DNA of 64,000 bases from Talinum fruticosum (taxonomy: Eukaryota; Streptophyta; Magnoliopsida; Caryophyllales; Talinaceae): contig JAITYX010000003.1 of assembly GCA_021018815.1 (NCBI GenBank), forward strand, positions 12,853,501 to 12,917,500, read 5' to 3'. Shown in pieces: positions 23,535 to 36,409 of the stretch (the stretch's first letter is position 1; the number at the start of each line of letters is the position of its first letter). The notes beneath the pieces were generated by a model that searched no databases, was not told the DNA's origin, and saw only the letters and a list, made by a program, of their open reading frames with translations. Made by a program: the position numbers and the translations under genes.

Positions 23535-26434
23535 TGTAAGACCCCGAAATTTTAGGTGCTTGCCCGGTAATGAACTAAGCTACTAAAAGTTAAGTGAAAG
23601 ATTCGAAATTATTAAATTAAGTGAATTAGAATTTTTCCGAGTCGGAATTAGAAGTTGAGAACTGAAACCCGAGCGTGGGCTAGCTAGATTAGGCCTTGTG
23701 AAGCTAGTTGGGCCCAATTAAAATAAAAAGAAAAGGAAATGAGAAATGGAGATTGCTAGCATTTGAGGAGGAGTCGTCAAGATTAAGTAAGGAGAAAGAG
23801 AGGGGTCCAATTGAAAGTTAGTAGCAAATTAATTAGGTGTAGAAATTAAAAGAGGAGAGAGAGTGGGACCGAGACCGAGAACAAAGAAGAAGAACGAAGG
23901 GAATGAAGGAAGCGAGAAAGAGAGCAAAGAGAAAGAGAGCAGAGCGAGAGGGAGACCGAGAGGAAAGAGAGAAGAAGCGGAAGAACGGGAAAGCGAGAAG
24001 GAGCAGGATAGAGCGAGAGAGGGAGAGAGCGCGAGAGGCTAGTGGCTGGTGGTCACCTAAACAGCGAGGGCGCCGCTGTCGGTGGGCAAGGGAGAGCGAG
24101 AGCTCGGGAGGCCGAGCGAACGAAGAAAGAGAAGAGTAGAGAGGCCGAGCGAAAGAGGGGACCGAAGGGGTTCCACGGCCAGCGAGGGCGAGGAGGGAGA
24201 CGAAGAGGACCAGAACCAGACCGAAACAGAGGAAGTCGGAGACCGGGACTCGAGGCAACGAGAGGAAGAAGCAGAGGGTCGGGAAAGAAGAAGGAAGAAA
24301 AAAGTAAAGTAAAGCAAAACTAATCCGAAAATCTTCAAACCGAAATTCTTAGAACCTCTAAGAATCTAAGGTGAGTAATTCAAATTCATCCTCAAGAATT
24401 AAAATGAATTAGGTGGATTGAACATGAATTCGAAGTATGAAATTGGAAACCCTAGGCTTAATTGAAGAAGTTGAAAGCTTAAATTCACTAAATTAAGCAA
24501 CTCACGAATCAAAGAGCATGTTGTGATTATGTGATATCTAGTTCTGAATTTGTGATGCTTAAGTATTATTGAGCATGATTATTGAGAATTGGATGAGATT
24601 AGCTTGAGCGAGAATTAGGGGAAAAATCGAAAGTTAATTTCATGATTCATGTGCGGATTTCTATGAATTAAGCATGCTGTCCGAATTTCTGTGAATTCAT
24701 GTGTAGCCCAAATTTTCCTGAAAATTTTACTGCAGCTTCGTGGCAATTTATGGAAATTTCCTGTAAAATTTGGTATGCATTGGATGAGTAGATTGGGAGA
24801 TATGCAATTTTAAGTAAAAATGTGCTGTTTTGGGCTAAATCGGAACTAAGTGAGTAATCGAATTAAGAACTGAAATTTAAGAAGCTATGTGGGTAGGATA
24901 TATATCGATTAAGAAAAGATATAGAACCATAAACCACTTATACGCGATAATACGCGATCATGAAAACGATGAGTTCATTGATGGGAATCCTAGTTGGCAT
25001 GTTTACGTGATTATGTGTTTATCCCGAATTACATCGATTATAAATGACATAAGCATGCGTATGTGAAATGAATTGATCGTACTTGAGTTGGAACTTGCTT
25101 ATGTGAATTGCTTGTTTTGAAGAAGTTACGCATGAACGTGTTGAGCATGAATTATATGAATTAAGTATATCTTATGTATAAGTAATAAGAAGATAAGAAA
25201 CATAAAGAACTAAAGAAGGGATAAAGGATTGTGTTATTGATCTAAGACCCCACGAATTAAAGAACCCTCTCGAAGCTATGGCCATAGAAGTGTCTCGTCA
25301 ACCCGAAGCCACGAATTGAATTGCTTCATTATTGACGATATGCGTCCTTCAGGGAAGGAGGCTGCCTCGAGGCCACGAATTGTTTTGCCTCAAGGCCACG
25401 AATTGTATGCCTTCGTGAACCGAGCCCACGAATTGTTTTGGCTCCAAGAACTGGGTCTTTAGAGCGGAACATAAATCTTCTTTCCATTCGAAACTAAGAA
25501 GACTTAAAAGAATTATGATATGAAGAAACGAATGATCATACATGACGAACAAGAAAGAACCAATGATTTATGAAATGCATGATTGAACTCAAGAAAAAGA
25601 ATGAGAAGAAGAACGAATCTTGATTTCATAAGAAATGAATACGATAAGAGGCAAGATATGAATTACGTGATGAATGACTTGATGAATGATTTACGTGATG
25701 AATGCTTTACATGATGAATGATTCTATGACTTACTTGCGTAGAAAGACGAATGAAGTATGTTTGATTGAATTCATGAGTAATTGATGTCATTATGTTTCT
25801 CGGCAAGATGGTAAGTTTAGAATCTCACATGTCTTAAGCATGTATGATCCGAATCGCATGTTATGAATGAATTGTGAACACGTGTGTTTGTTAATGAATT
25901 AATGTGCAAAGTGAAACCCGGGGTTGGGTTTGGATTATTCACCGGGCTAGTGGAGCTCATGACCTCACCAACATTTCAGGTACGTAAGTAGACTCGCAGG
26001 AGTTGCCTTTGGCTTTCGAAATAGTAGTTGGATAGGAGATGCCGGTCTTACTGCTTGTTTATTTGTCTTTTGTTTGTAAGGATGTTGTAAAGATCGGTTG
26101 TATTTGAACTTAAGTTTTGACCATGAATGTAAAATCCCTATGTGAATACTCCGAGCGTGTGGCTCGTTGAGTTGTGTTGTGATACTCGAGCGTGTGGCTC
26201 GTTAAGTTTATGATTGTGTTTCGTGCGGGGTTAGGGCTTTAAGCCTATGGGATTAGCCATGCTATAGAGAAAACTCTGCCGAAATTTTCGGAAATCCTTT
26301 GAAAACCTAGAACCGCGCTTCCTTCAATCTAAGAAAAGGTTTTTAACCCCAAGTTGAGATCTTAAGCAACCTTAGGGGTTCCTCTCGGAAACCCTGTCAT
26401 GTAATACTCCTAGGGTGGGTCTAGGGGTGTTACA
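23535..26434 (+). mobile_element. complete solo LTR, TGTAAGACCCC Gypsy family
   Basis: It starts TGTAAGACCCCGAAATTTT and ends GGGGTGTTACA, with exact 5-bp duplications ATATG at 23530-23534 and 26435-26439. Its length is 2900 bp. No gag or pol sequence lies within it. It carries a purine-rich tract at 23850-24310, a repeated CCACGAATTG motif at 25250-25436, and a terminal block shared with the LTR ending at 4522. The perfect ends and duplications show an insertion followed by recombination between its two LTRs. Confidence 0.93.
25250..25436 (+). repeat. five spaced copies of CCACGAATT
   Basis: CCACGAATT occurs at about 25250, 25309, 25373, 25396 and 25426. The last four extend to CCACGAATTG, and three of those four continue TTTTG or GAATTG before a CCTC/CTTC block. 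Spacing is irregular (59, 64, 23 and 30 bases). Function is unknown. Confidence 0.75.
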
Positions 26435-26580
26435 ATATGTTTATAAAACAATTTACACATTGCAATTGAAATAGGTTAAGTTTAATATAAAAATATATTC
26501 ATATAAATTTACTCCAATTAAAATAAATTTATAAAAATTCAATTTAGATAAATTTAGCAATGATAAGTTATAAAAAAAAG

Positions 26581-26700
26581 GCCGGAAACAAGGGTCTATG
26601 TGTGTTAAAACTCGACATGAGTAAGGCATATAACCGAATAAAGTGGAACTTTCTCAAAGTGACATTGGAGAACATGGGGTTTAGGTCTTATTGAATCGAT
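26581..26700 (+). pseudogene. LINE (L1-type) reverse transcriptase scrap
   Basis: One frame reads 'LKLDMSKAYNRIKWNFLK' followed by 'LENMGFRSY' and a stop. The LDMSKAYxRxxWxFL pattern is the conserved motif A region of plant non-LTR reverse transcriptases, with the catalytic Asp. Only about 40 codons are recognisable. It directly precedes the Copia fragment that starts near 26724. Confidence 0.7.
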
Positions 26701-26723
26701 TTTATTAGCCGAGTGCTTATCTT

Positions 26724-28680
26724 CGGTCTCTTTCGGGTATTTTTCTTGGTTATTCTTCTCATAGTAAGGCTTATCAAATATTTAACAAGAGAACTAACAA
26801 AGTGGAAGAAAGTATCCACGTTATCTTTGATGAGATTGATAATGGCAGGATAAGTGAATCCACCTTCTCAAATCTCAAGCTCAATCAATATGAAGATGAC
26901 TTAGTGGAAGCTGAGCTAAGAATGAACAAGAACAAAGGAACCGAGCTAACTCGGAATGAGCTAGTTCAAGAACAAGCTTAGACCACTAAAGGACAAGTTG
27001 TTAAAGAAAATCAACAAGCTAAACCAGTTGAAGAACAAAGCATTCAACCATAAAATTTAGTAAACTAGAGGACAGGTAAAGCTTTCAAATATACATCTAG
27101 TCACCCACCCGAGAACATCATCTCGGACATCAATATTGGGGTAACAACACATTCTTCATTGCAAAACTTATGTGCATTTTCAGCATTCATTTCATTAATT
27201 GAACTTAAAAATATACTAGAAGCCTTACTTGAACCTGAATGGGTTGAAGCTATACAAGAAGAATTATCTCAATTTGAAAGAAACTAAGTTTGGATTATGA
27301 CAAAACAACCTTATGACCACCCAGTTATAGGAACCAAATGGGTATTGAAAAACGAACTGGATGAGGGAGGCTTAGTAGTCGAAACAATGCTAGATTAGTT
27401 GCTCGGGGATATAATCAAGAAGAGCGAATTAATTGTGGGGAAACCTTTGCACGAGTTGCTAGGATTGAGGCAATCAAAATTCTCTTATCTTTGCATCCAA
27501 CATGAACATCAAATTATATCAAATGGATGTTAAGTGTGCATTTCTTAATGATTATATTCAACAAGAAGTTTATGTTAAGCAACCCCTTAGATTTGAAAAC
27601 TCTTAATTTCCTAATCATGTTTTTAAATTACAAAAGGCTTTGTATGGGTTGAAACAAGCTCCAAGAGCCTGGTATGAAAGGTTAAGCAACTTCTTGGTTG
27701 AAAATGATTTCAAAAGAGGTCTTATTGACAAACCTCCTTTCACAAAAACCAAGGGGGAATGATTTTATAATTATTCAGATTTATGTTGATGACATTATAT
27801 TTGGAGCTACTAATGAAACTCTATGTCAATAATTTTCCGAGTTGATGAGAAGAAGTTCCAAATGAGTATGATGGGAGAACTCAATTTTTTTCTCGATCGC
27901 AAATCAAATAAGAGAAAAATGGCATCTATGTTCATCGGTCCAAATACACTAAGGAGTTACTCAAAAGTACAAGTTACAAGATGTCAAACATGCAACAACA
28001 CCAATGAGTAGTAGTACCAAACTAGACTCAAATGAGAAAGGTAAAGTCTGTAGATAAGAAACTCTACAAAGGTATGGTTGCATCTCTACTTTATCTCACA
28101 TCTAGTAGGCCGGATATTATATTTAGTGCCTGTTTATGTGCAAGATTTCAAACTAATCCAAAATAATCACATCTCACTACGGTGAAGAGAATGTTTAGAT
28201 ATCTTGTAGGAGCTTAGACACTTGGTCTGTGGTCCTCAAAAGACTCAAGTCCGACACTCATTGGATACTTAAATGCTGACTATGCTGGAGACAAGGTTAA
28301 TAGAAAGAGTACACCAAGAGCATGTCAATTTCGGGTCAATCACTCATCTCCGGCACTAAAAAAACAAAATTAAGTTGCTCTTATCAATAGCCGAGGTAGA
28401 ATATATAGCAACTTAAGCCTACTGTGCTTAGGTTTTATGTATCAAGAAACACTTGAAGGATCTAGGACTATCATTTACATCCATCCCCATCAAATGTGAT
28501 AATCAAAGTACCATGAGCATTATAAAGAATCCAGTTCAACATTCAAAGACAAAGCATATCGAGGTCGGATATCATTTTCGAGAGAGGACTCTAAAAAAGG
28601 TGATACTAAACTTGAATTTATTCGTACTAAATTTCATTTAGCTAATATCTTCACTAAACCTCTCGAGTGAAGATTAATTC
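26724..28680 (+). pseudogene. Copia pol, 5'-truncated: integrase tail, reverse transcriptase, RNase H
   Basis: The copy begins in the integrase C-terminal region ('TNKVEESIHVIFDEI'-like, about 26800). It then reads the linker, the reverse transcriptase (about 27290-27900, with '[16 protein letters not shown]' near 27637 and the catalytic 'YVDDIIFGATNE' near 27783), and RNase H (about 28240-28680, ending in a 'KTKHIEVGYHF'-type block). Stops and frameshifts occur throughout. Compared with the copy at 56469-61364, gag, protease and most of integrase are missing. It is followed by a third ORF and a polypurine tract, so its 3' half is structurally intact. Confidence 0.85.
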
Positions 28681-29206
28681 TACTTTATTAGAATAATTGA
28701 GTGATTGCATGAGAATTTATGTGTTTAGTTGTTTATTACTTGATATGAGAGAATAGCTTGTGATTAAGTTGAAATATCATGAAATTGAGCTGCAATTATT
28801 AAGTTTATGAGTGTATTTTGAGTACCTCGGACACTCTACTGAGTCGAGACTTAGTTATGAGAAAAATGAGTAATAAAATTTTGAGATCATCTCTAATTCA
28901 ATAGAGAATCTTGGAAACATTTTCAAAAATCTCTTTTCTCTCTCTCGTCAAACGAACGGTCAAGAAACTAGTCGTTGGAAGGAAGCGGTTTCAAGAAGTA
29001 ACCGTTAAGACACTCGGAACGCCAAACGGTAAGCTAGTCACTTTACTACCTTTCGCTCTCTAACTTTTATCTTTTAAACTCGGAATTCCAAATTAGACAC
29101 TCTTTCGGACTCAAATTCTCTACTCTCACCTTTCAACTCTTTTGCTCTTCATTCTCACTCGTTTAATCCTTCTCTCTCTCAAGTCAAATTATCTCTTTAT
29201 CTCAAC

Positions 29207-30741
29207 ATGCCGAAGAGAAGAAGCACTGCCGAAGGAGGGTCGACCACCAAAAAGGCTAGAACCCGAACTTCCTAGCCTCGAGGATCCATAAAAGGACACC
29301 TTTAAAGGTAAGGCTCTCGCCTTCGATGAGCTAAAGAATCCAATTGTTTCCTAGCACTATTTCCTTGAAGAGAAATTCTTATTATCTACTAAAATCTCGT
29401 GCATAAAACCACTTCTCAAAACATGGGCTTTGAAGTACTCGTGTTTACGTGATTACATCTATCCTGCGCTAGTCTCGAAATTCTACTCTCACTTGACTGC
29501 AAAAGAAAATGTGGTATACTCTTTTATTCAGGGAAAGAACATCACCATTAATCTTCTTCTCTTTCACAACCTCTTTGAGGTTCGGACTCTATTTCGAACT
29601 TAAATAACATTCCTTTCAATGAAATCGTTGATGATTTCTTTGATAAATATGCTAGAGTCATCCCTAAGTCCGGAAAGAACTTTTCTGTGACTTAGATGAA
29701 GTCCGAGGCCAGACTTCTTTGCTTTTTCTTGATGAGAACAATGTTCTCATTCTATCCATCCAAGGAGAACCCCAACAGCAAGGTTCTCAAAGTTTTGTAT
29801 GATATACTCGAGGGGATATGAGGTTGACCTCTTCCCTTTCATCATTGATTAGATTGCTTCGCTCCCTTAGATCGGAAGAAACTACCCCTATCTTTTAGAG
29901 CTCTTCTTTCTTCTATCTTTACTCATTTTGAAGAAGAGCTTCCCGATAATCTACATAAATTTCTTGAGCCAACCATTTGTATTGGTAGGCTCGAGCTCAT
30001 CCCCTGGGATACCGGGAGACCGCACTTAGTGTTTGGATCTACAACTCTAAACTTCCACCTCCTTCTTCATAGACTCGAAGAGGTCCGAAACTCTTCTTCC
30101 GATAACCGATCCATCATCTTCTCAGCCTACCCCTTCTATTGATTTGCTTTAGAAGGTGGCTTCACAATTTTTGCTCTCGCCAAAGAGTTACAATCAACTC
30201 TTAGTGCATTCCACGCTTTCATGCCTATTCGACTTAGCTTCGAGCACGACTCGAAGCGGTTCGATCAAAGTCAAGCTTTGGTCACCGAAGAAAGTCATCG
30301 AGAGGCAGCAAGATCGGATTAGCCGTCTCCAACCGCGCAGATCCAAGGCCGTTGAGGACTCGGAATCGGCTTCTAACTCGGACTCATTCTTAGAGTCTTC
30401 CAGCTCTTCTAACTCGGACTCGGAAGAAGAAGAAGAAGGAGAAGAAGAAGAAGTTGCAACAGGCCAAGCTGAAAAGGAATTGGAGGTAATTTCCTCGGAG
30501 CACACCGAGTCGGCCTTAGAGGAAGTAGGAGATGTTGGTCGAGTCTTAAGCTCAACCTTCTGCGTAGCCTACTCAAGCTAAGGAAGCCGAGGGCTCGGAA
30601 GAGGAAGTAGAGGAAGCAACACCTCTTGTTAAAAGGACTTCTTAGCAAGAACAAGCACCTCCTCTCCTCCTACCACCGATTGCGAGGCCGGGAGTCCTCA
30701 TTCCTCTTCCTCTACTCATACAGACTTCACCCTTCTCTTAA
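29207..30741 (+). pseudogene. third ORF downstream of Copia pol (envelope-like / plant transposon protein type)
   Basis: The ATG at 29207 opens a basic start ('MPKRRSTAEGGSTTKKARTRTS'), which could serve as a nuclear localisation signal. The middle reads through stops and shifts and includes 'IPFNEIVDDFFDKYAR' (about 29610) and 'SKENPNSKVLKVLYDILEG' (about 29760), both also present in the copy at 62031. The final open part (30156-30581) ends in a strongly acidic Ser/Asp/Glu tract around 30360-30470. Sireviruses often carry such an extra ORF. The domain is probably the 'putative plant transposon protein' type, by inference from pattern. I see no transmembrane segment. Confidence 0.6.
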
Positions 30742-31158
30742 TTTTCTCTTTTATTTTTTTGCTTTATTTAACATTTCTGTATCTCCTTTCTTCCCTACTT
30801 ATTTTTTTTTGATGAAATGAATAAGGGAGAGATATTTAGAGAGATAGTTAGTTGGTTTAGGAAGAGCTTACTCTATATTTTTTTTATTTGTTTCGAGCAA
30901 TGTTTAATGTTCAATGAAAGTTAAGCCTATTATGAGCATCAATGATTCTTATTTTTTATTGCTTCTGTTATGATAAATAATTTTACTTTGCTCTAAATTT
31001 CTCTAATTCATTATAATTAGCATCAATCGGCTTTGATAACGAATTCCAACTTTATACTACCGTGTCTAACTCAAACCAATCTAATAGTTATTCGTTTTGA
31101 CCAATGATCACTTAACTATCTAAACTTCTAACGCTATTTTATAAGTGTGGAATGCCTT

Positions 31159-31176
31159 TCATCAAAAAGGGGAGAT
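31159..31176 (+). promoter_or_regulatory. polypurine tract of the truncated Copia
   Basis: TTTCATCAAAAAGGGGAGAT directly precedes TGTTATG. This is the highly conserved Sirevirus polypurine tract, where plus-strand DNA synthesis starts. The minus-strand Copia has the same tract at 33961-33980. Confidence 0.85.
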
Positions 31177-31381
31177 TGTTATGTCCGAGGTCATTAAATC
31201 AAATTAAAGGATGGCCTCAACATTTTATTCATATTCATTATTGTCTTATGCATTACGTAAAGTTCAAAAAAATCATGTATTCTAGTTTACGATCATGTAT
31301 AATACAACAAACTTGCAACCAAAAAAGAAAATGAAAATTTCAATAATCGGATGAATTAGCCCACCCTAACATCACCTCATC
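31177..31381 (+). mobile_element. start of the 3' LTR of the truncated Copia, interrupted
   Basis: TGTTATGTCCGAGG starts right after the polypurine tract, so this is the 5' edge of the 3' LTR. After 205 bp it is broken by the minus-strand Copia (31382-51162) and appears to resume at 51163. Its right end was not found. It belongs to a different LTR family from the TGAAGACTCGG C family. Confidence 0.7.
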
Positions 31382-33960
31382 CGAAGGTTTGCTAGTGGAG
31401 AGTCTTAGTCACCCTAGAGGGGGTGAATAGGGTGATGAGAAAATTTTAAAAGAATGGAAGGGTTAAAGTTTAAACTGAATAATCAATACAGTCGACTCTA
31501 GATTAGACTTAGAAAAGTATGAACTCAGATTTACATGGAAACCTTCCTGGGGCGGAAAACCACGGCTAGTGCTAATCCAAGCATCAAGTCAAATCCACTA
31601 TTTTGAATCCACAAAATACAGTGAGAGTGACTCAACCAGAATTGCTTGCCTTAAAAAATTCCTAATAGAGTTTTCCTAGACTCGAAGTTCCCTTATCCGA
31701 TTTAGTGCTTCCTAACCGAGGTAACCTTTACGGTTAGGGACAACCGAGCCGAGTTAACCCTTACAGCTCAATCAAGGGACCTTACTTAGATAGTAAGAAA
31801 GAGTAAGTTGAAGGTTTGCTCTTGGAGAAGCTAAGTCACCCTAAAGGGGAGGGGATGGGTGAATAGGGTGATGATGAAATTTCCTTGAAATTTAAAATAG
31901 ATATGAATCCGAGGTGAGCGAGAGTCAAGAGTGAACTTAGAAAAGCATTGACTCAAGGTTCGAGTAAGTAGTGAGGAAACAGATTAAACGAATTTCAAAC
32001 CTGTCCGAGTCTAGAATGCACTCGAAAAGTAATAACTTAGAAAGTACGTGGAAACCCTCCAGGGCGAGAAAACCACGGACCGTGCTAATCAAAGCACGAA
32101 GTGAAATCCATTATTTTGAGTCCACAAAATACGAGTAGATCGACTTGACCCGAGTTGCTCCCTTAAACAACTCGTTACAAGTTTTTCCTAGACTCGAAAT
32201 TCCCTTATCCGATCTAGTACTTCCTAACGAAGATAACCCTTACGAGTTAAGGACAACCGAGCTGAGTTAACCCTTACAGCTCGGTTAAGGGATCTTACTC
32301 GGAGAGTAAGAAAGAGAGTGTTTGTAATCGAGTACAAGACCCGACAACTCGGAGAAATATTAAATAAAGAATTGGAGTTGTAAGTAGAAGATTGAGAATG
32401 AATACAATGACTTTTACTCAAGTATGTGTATTAACAGTTGGTTCAGCAATCTTCAAGTCTTGGAAGTTGGCTTCTATTTATAGATGACCAGGCGGGTTAG
32501 CCGTTGTGTCCATCTTCCGACTAGAAGTCCCTTGTGACCGTTGTAATGGATTTTCCGAGTCACTCGGAAATATCCGTTGAGATATGAACGTTAGGCAACG
32601 ACTCTTGACTCCTTTGGAAGTCCCAAAACCACTGGTGGTGTCTTGAAAAATAAGGTGGAAACCACCGTTGAGCTTGGTGTTGCGAGATTTCCGGTTTGGA
32701 AACGGACAACCCCGACACGATGTCCGGGGCTAGGTCGGAGGTGGAAAAAGCCTTGTCTGCTGGTGATTTGACGTTTTAAAGCCGGTTACTTTTGCAATTC
32801 AAAATTAGGATAGCCTCGTTTGAATAACCTACAAAAGTAAATCAATTTGGTTCTCAAAGTATAAAATACTTTGGTGCAAGATTAGATACGAGATAATAAC
32901 ATAATTAAGATAATTAAATGACTAATTATCCGAGTCGGAAAAGGAATGGAATTTTTTGAGTGTAATATCCAAGATACTCAAAATTCTATCTTAGTTAGTC
33001 TAGAAGATAATCAAGGCAAAGTAAAAGATCGGAGTAAACAAACTTGATCCGGACTAAACAAAGTTCAAACTAAATATGCTCGACTTGGAACAATGTAATT
33101 TACGTAACATGAAGTCGGACTCGAGTTTATGTGTGTGAAATAAAGTGTTTGAACATGCGATATATATGAGTGTTGAGTGACTTAGAACTGAGTGTGAAGT
33201 GGCATGTAGAAGTATGCTTTCGAGTCGGCCGGAATCAAGCGTAAACAAATGCAGTAGATTCTATAATACTCGAGAGAAAAGCTATATCACTCGGAAAAGT
33301 TTCTAAGGCACATGGAATGACTTGAAATCAAAACCCTATAAGAGATGAAGTCTTATACCCGATTCCTTGATGGAACTCGGAAAAGTGTAAGTATAAAGTT
33401 TAAGTCTTCATATGTGACTCGATTACAAGACTTTATAACTCGGAAAAGTGTTAAGTACGGACTAGGAGTTGTAAGAAGAAGATTGAATGAGTACTATACA
33501 AAGAGATATAATTTCAGCAATGTGTTCAGGAATCTTCAAGTCTTGAAAGTTGGCTTCTATTTATAGACGACCTAGCAGATTAACTCGTTGTGACTATCTT
33601 CGAATAGAAGTCCTTTGTGACCGTTATAATGGTTCTTTTGAGTCGCTCGTAAAAGATCCTTTGAAATGTGAATGTTGTGCAACGGCTCTTGACTCCTTAG
33701 GATGTCCCAATCCACTGGTGGTGTCTCGAAAAGTAGGGTGGAAACCACTGTTGAGCTTAGCGTTGAAGATTTCTTGTTTTGAAAATAGACAACCCCGACA
33801 CAAGTATATGGGCCTGGTTCGAAGTAGAAAAGCCTTGTCTCGCTGGTGATTGACGACTGAAGCTGGTTACTTTTGTAATTCAAAAATAGGATAACCTCGT
33901 TTAGATAACCGGAGTCCTTGATAGTACTCGAATGATATAAATTCAAAGTCCGAGTCTTCA
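31382..33960 (-). mobile_element. 3' LTR of the minus-strand Copia, split by a solo LTR
   Basis: The LTR consists of 31382-31808 plus 33411-33960, together about 977 bp, against 978 bp for the 5' LTR at 50185-51162. The two match closely throughout. The plus-strand order runs from CGAAGGTTTGC (LTR 3' end, first base mutated) to CGAGTCTTCA at 33960 (LTR 5' end). TATA box TATTTATA lies near 33558 (minus TATAAATA). Confidence 0.88.
31809..33410 (-). mobile_element. solo LTR, C family, long form, inserted in the Copia 3' LTR
   Basis: On the plus strand it starts TGAAGGTTTGCTC and ends AAGTCTTCA, the reverse complement of the C-family LTR. It is 1602 bp long, like the LTR at 54815-56410. Flanks are TAAGT (31804-31808) and TATGT (33411-33415), one mismatch. 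The uninterrupted sequence in the sister LTR at 50185 supports the breakpoint. It has a TATA box (TATTTATA near 32475). Confidence 0.88.
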
Positions 33961-33980
33961 ATCTCCCCCTTTTGATGAAA
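33961..33980 (-). promoter_or_regulatory. polypurine tract of the minus-strand Copia
   Basis: ATCTCCCCCTTTTGATGAAA on the plus strand is the reverse complement of the Sirevirus tract and abuts the 3' LTR at 33960. Confidence 0.88.
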
Positions 33981-34439
33981 GACATTTCATACTCGGATAG
34001 AAACTTTGTTAGTTGAATAATCAAGAGTTTTCATTCTTACTCATTTGGCAAAAACGTATCGAGCTTAGAGTAAGATATCACAGAGAAATAAATGAAGTGA
34101 TTTGGACTTAGAATGTTGAATGAAGAAAAAAATTCCGAGTAATTATATCGGAGCAAAAATAAATAGATGAGCTGATATATCAAAGCAAAATGCACTAAGA
34201 TATGTAAACTCGTAAAGAAGCAAAGCAATAGTCACGAATTCGAAACTTCATTTATATATTCATAAGCATAGAAAATATATACACAGGAAAGGGTTAGAAA
34301 AACTCCCCTAAACAAGACAACAAATTTTCTAAATATTCTCCCCTTGCCTTTCAGCAAAAACAACAAAATCGGGAAGAATATATCAAGTAGATACAGTTTG
34401 TGTCCGCACAAAAAATGAAAAACAGAAAGAGAGAAAAAA

Positions 34440-36166
34440 ATTAAGACGATGGAGTGGGAGCTGCTGCGAGTCGAAGCCGATGAACGTGCTTAGTATCGAG
34501 CTTAGAGTAAGATATCGGGAATGTATCGGAGCTTAGAGCTTAGAGTAAAATGAAAAATAGAATATATCAAGAATGTATCGAGCTTAAAGTAAGATATCAC
34601 AAAGAAACAAATTTCACTGATATGAACGTGAAGATGTTGAAGATCTTGGCGGTGGCAAGCACTGGTATCTCCGGGATGGGCTCGGCTCCGAGTGGCCGAC
34701 CCGAACAAGATCATCCGAGAGGTTCATCCTCTTGGAATTCGATGAAGGGTAGCGCTTCCTTAAGTTTGACTCGCTGCCGACCGACCAACGTCGGCAGGGT
34801 CTTCGACTCACTCAGGCTGCCGTCCGAGCCGATCGGTCCTGGTTGAGGGCGGGGCACCTTGTCCCTCGGCTTCTCCCTTTTTCCTTCTTTTTCCTCCTTC
34901 TCTTCTACTTCGTTCTCACCTTCCTCCTTCTCCTAAGAAGGAGCCGCTTCAGCCGCAACCTCCTCTTCTTCTTCAGCTGCCTCTCTAGATGGAGATTTGG
35001 CGAGGGCTCGAGGACTCTTCGGATGTGTCTCGAGCTTTCGGGTCCTGAGCTACTTTGGAGCGCCTTTCTCGGAAGAGCTCGATCGGTTCCTTCGCTCCTT
35101 AACCAGGGCCTTCATCTCAAGGAGCACATCCTGCTGCTCTCGGATTTAAGATTGTGCCGCTTTTTGGTTAATGGTCATAGATTGAAGGACATTCTTGAAT
35201 GACCGGAGAGTGTCCTTGATTTATGAGGACACGGAGGAGAGCTTGTCTATCATTGTGGTAGACAAAGTGATAGTGCCTTGGGGAGGGGGACCTGAGGTGG
35301 ATGCATCACCAGGTGGAGGAAGGAGAGAGAGAGGAGTCCGAGTCCGAGGCGGAGGAGATGGTTGCCTCGGTTCGAGTCGTGGACCCGGACACCCGGTTGG
35401 GTTTCCCGGTATTCATAGCCTAGAAGCTCTTTTATGCCAACTACTATGGCAGCCTCGGAAAACCTCATTAGGATCCGAGGGGAGCGGGACCTTGAATTGT
35501 TTGAAGATGAAGGTGAGGAGAGCCCCAAAAGGAAGTAGAGTTGTTTTCTTAGTCCGAGGTGGCACGGAGGACATTTTCTCGATGATTCGTTGGGAAGAGG
35601 TCTACATCGTAGCCCTCGAGTATGTCAAATAAAGCCTTGAGAATCTTGGAATTCGGATTCTCTTTGTTGGAATATTGAGAGAAGAAGGTTCTCATCGAAG
35701 GAAACAAAGAAGACGTGCCTCGGACTTCATTTGAGTCACAAAGAAGTTTTTGCGTGACTTAGGAATTTCTTTGGCATATCTCTCGAAGAATTCATTAACA
35801 ACCTCGTTGAAGGGGATAGGGTTGCTGTTGAGGAAAAGAGAGAAAACTTTGAATAAGCGGTGGAAGAGAGAGACATTAATACGAACTACTTTGTCACGAA
35901 CTCTGGAGGTGAGAATCCCTCAAAGCTAGAAAGGTTGGAGTAGAACTCGACGACGAGTTCCGAGTAGATGAATTCGCTGAAATAGAGGAAATTGTATACC
36001 CCTGTAGTTTTGATGGAATTTTGTGGTTGGGAAGAATTTCTCATCCAACGTCAGGTGTTGGGTGACAAGGATTTTAGAGGGGTTAGAAGGACCCTCTTGG
36101 CTTTTGGTTTGAGGTTTCTTGGTTGCGAGAACCAAGAAAATTTGAGGCGGAACCTCTTTTCGATAT
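34440..36166 (-). pseudogene. third ORF of the minus-strand Copia
   Basis: Alignment to the copy at 62031 places the start at 36164-36166, where ATG has become ATA. Readable parts include 'LDEKFFPTTKFHQNY' (about 36020), and further down acidic and Pro/Ser-rich blocks (34640-35500) corresponding to the tail in the copy at 29207. Frameshifts and stops are numerous. The product would be the Sirevirus envelope-like or plant-transposon-type protein of unknown role. Near its end, 34490-34605 contains three or four copies of GTATCGAGCTTAGAGTAAGA, one of which also occurs at 34051. Confidence 0.55.
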
Positions 36167-36401
36167 GGTTATGGAAGTTTGAGAGAGAAAAGAGATGAAC
36201 TTTGAGAGAGCGAAGAGGTAGCTCAAAGAGAGAGAGAAAGTAAGAGAGAATTGAGAGCTTAAGGTTTGCTTACTTAAGGGGTTTCTTGCTTGCTTGAGAG
36301 TGAAGGTTTGCTCTTTGAAGATATTGAACTTGCTTGAGAGCTAGTATGCGAGAGTATGAGTGAGTAGAGAGTAATGTAGCGAAATGGAGGAAAATGGATG
36401 C

Positions 36402-36409
36402 TATTTATA
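36402..36409 (-). promoter_or_regulatory. TATA box before the third ORF
   Basis: TATTTATA on the plus strand reads TATAAATA on the minus strand, within CTCTATAAATAGCA. It lies about 243 bp upstream of the third-ORF start and downstream of pol. The plus-strand copy has the same arrangement at 61766. It could drive a separate mRNA for the third ORF. Confidence 0.5.

Noticed and set aside
23833..24338. Several open frames on both strands
   Set aside because: Same purine tract in the related solo LTR; composition artefact.
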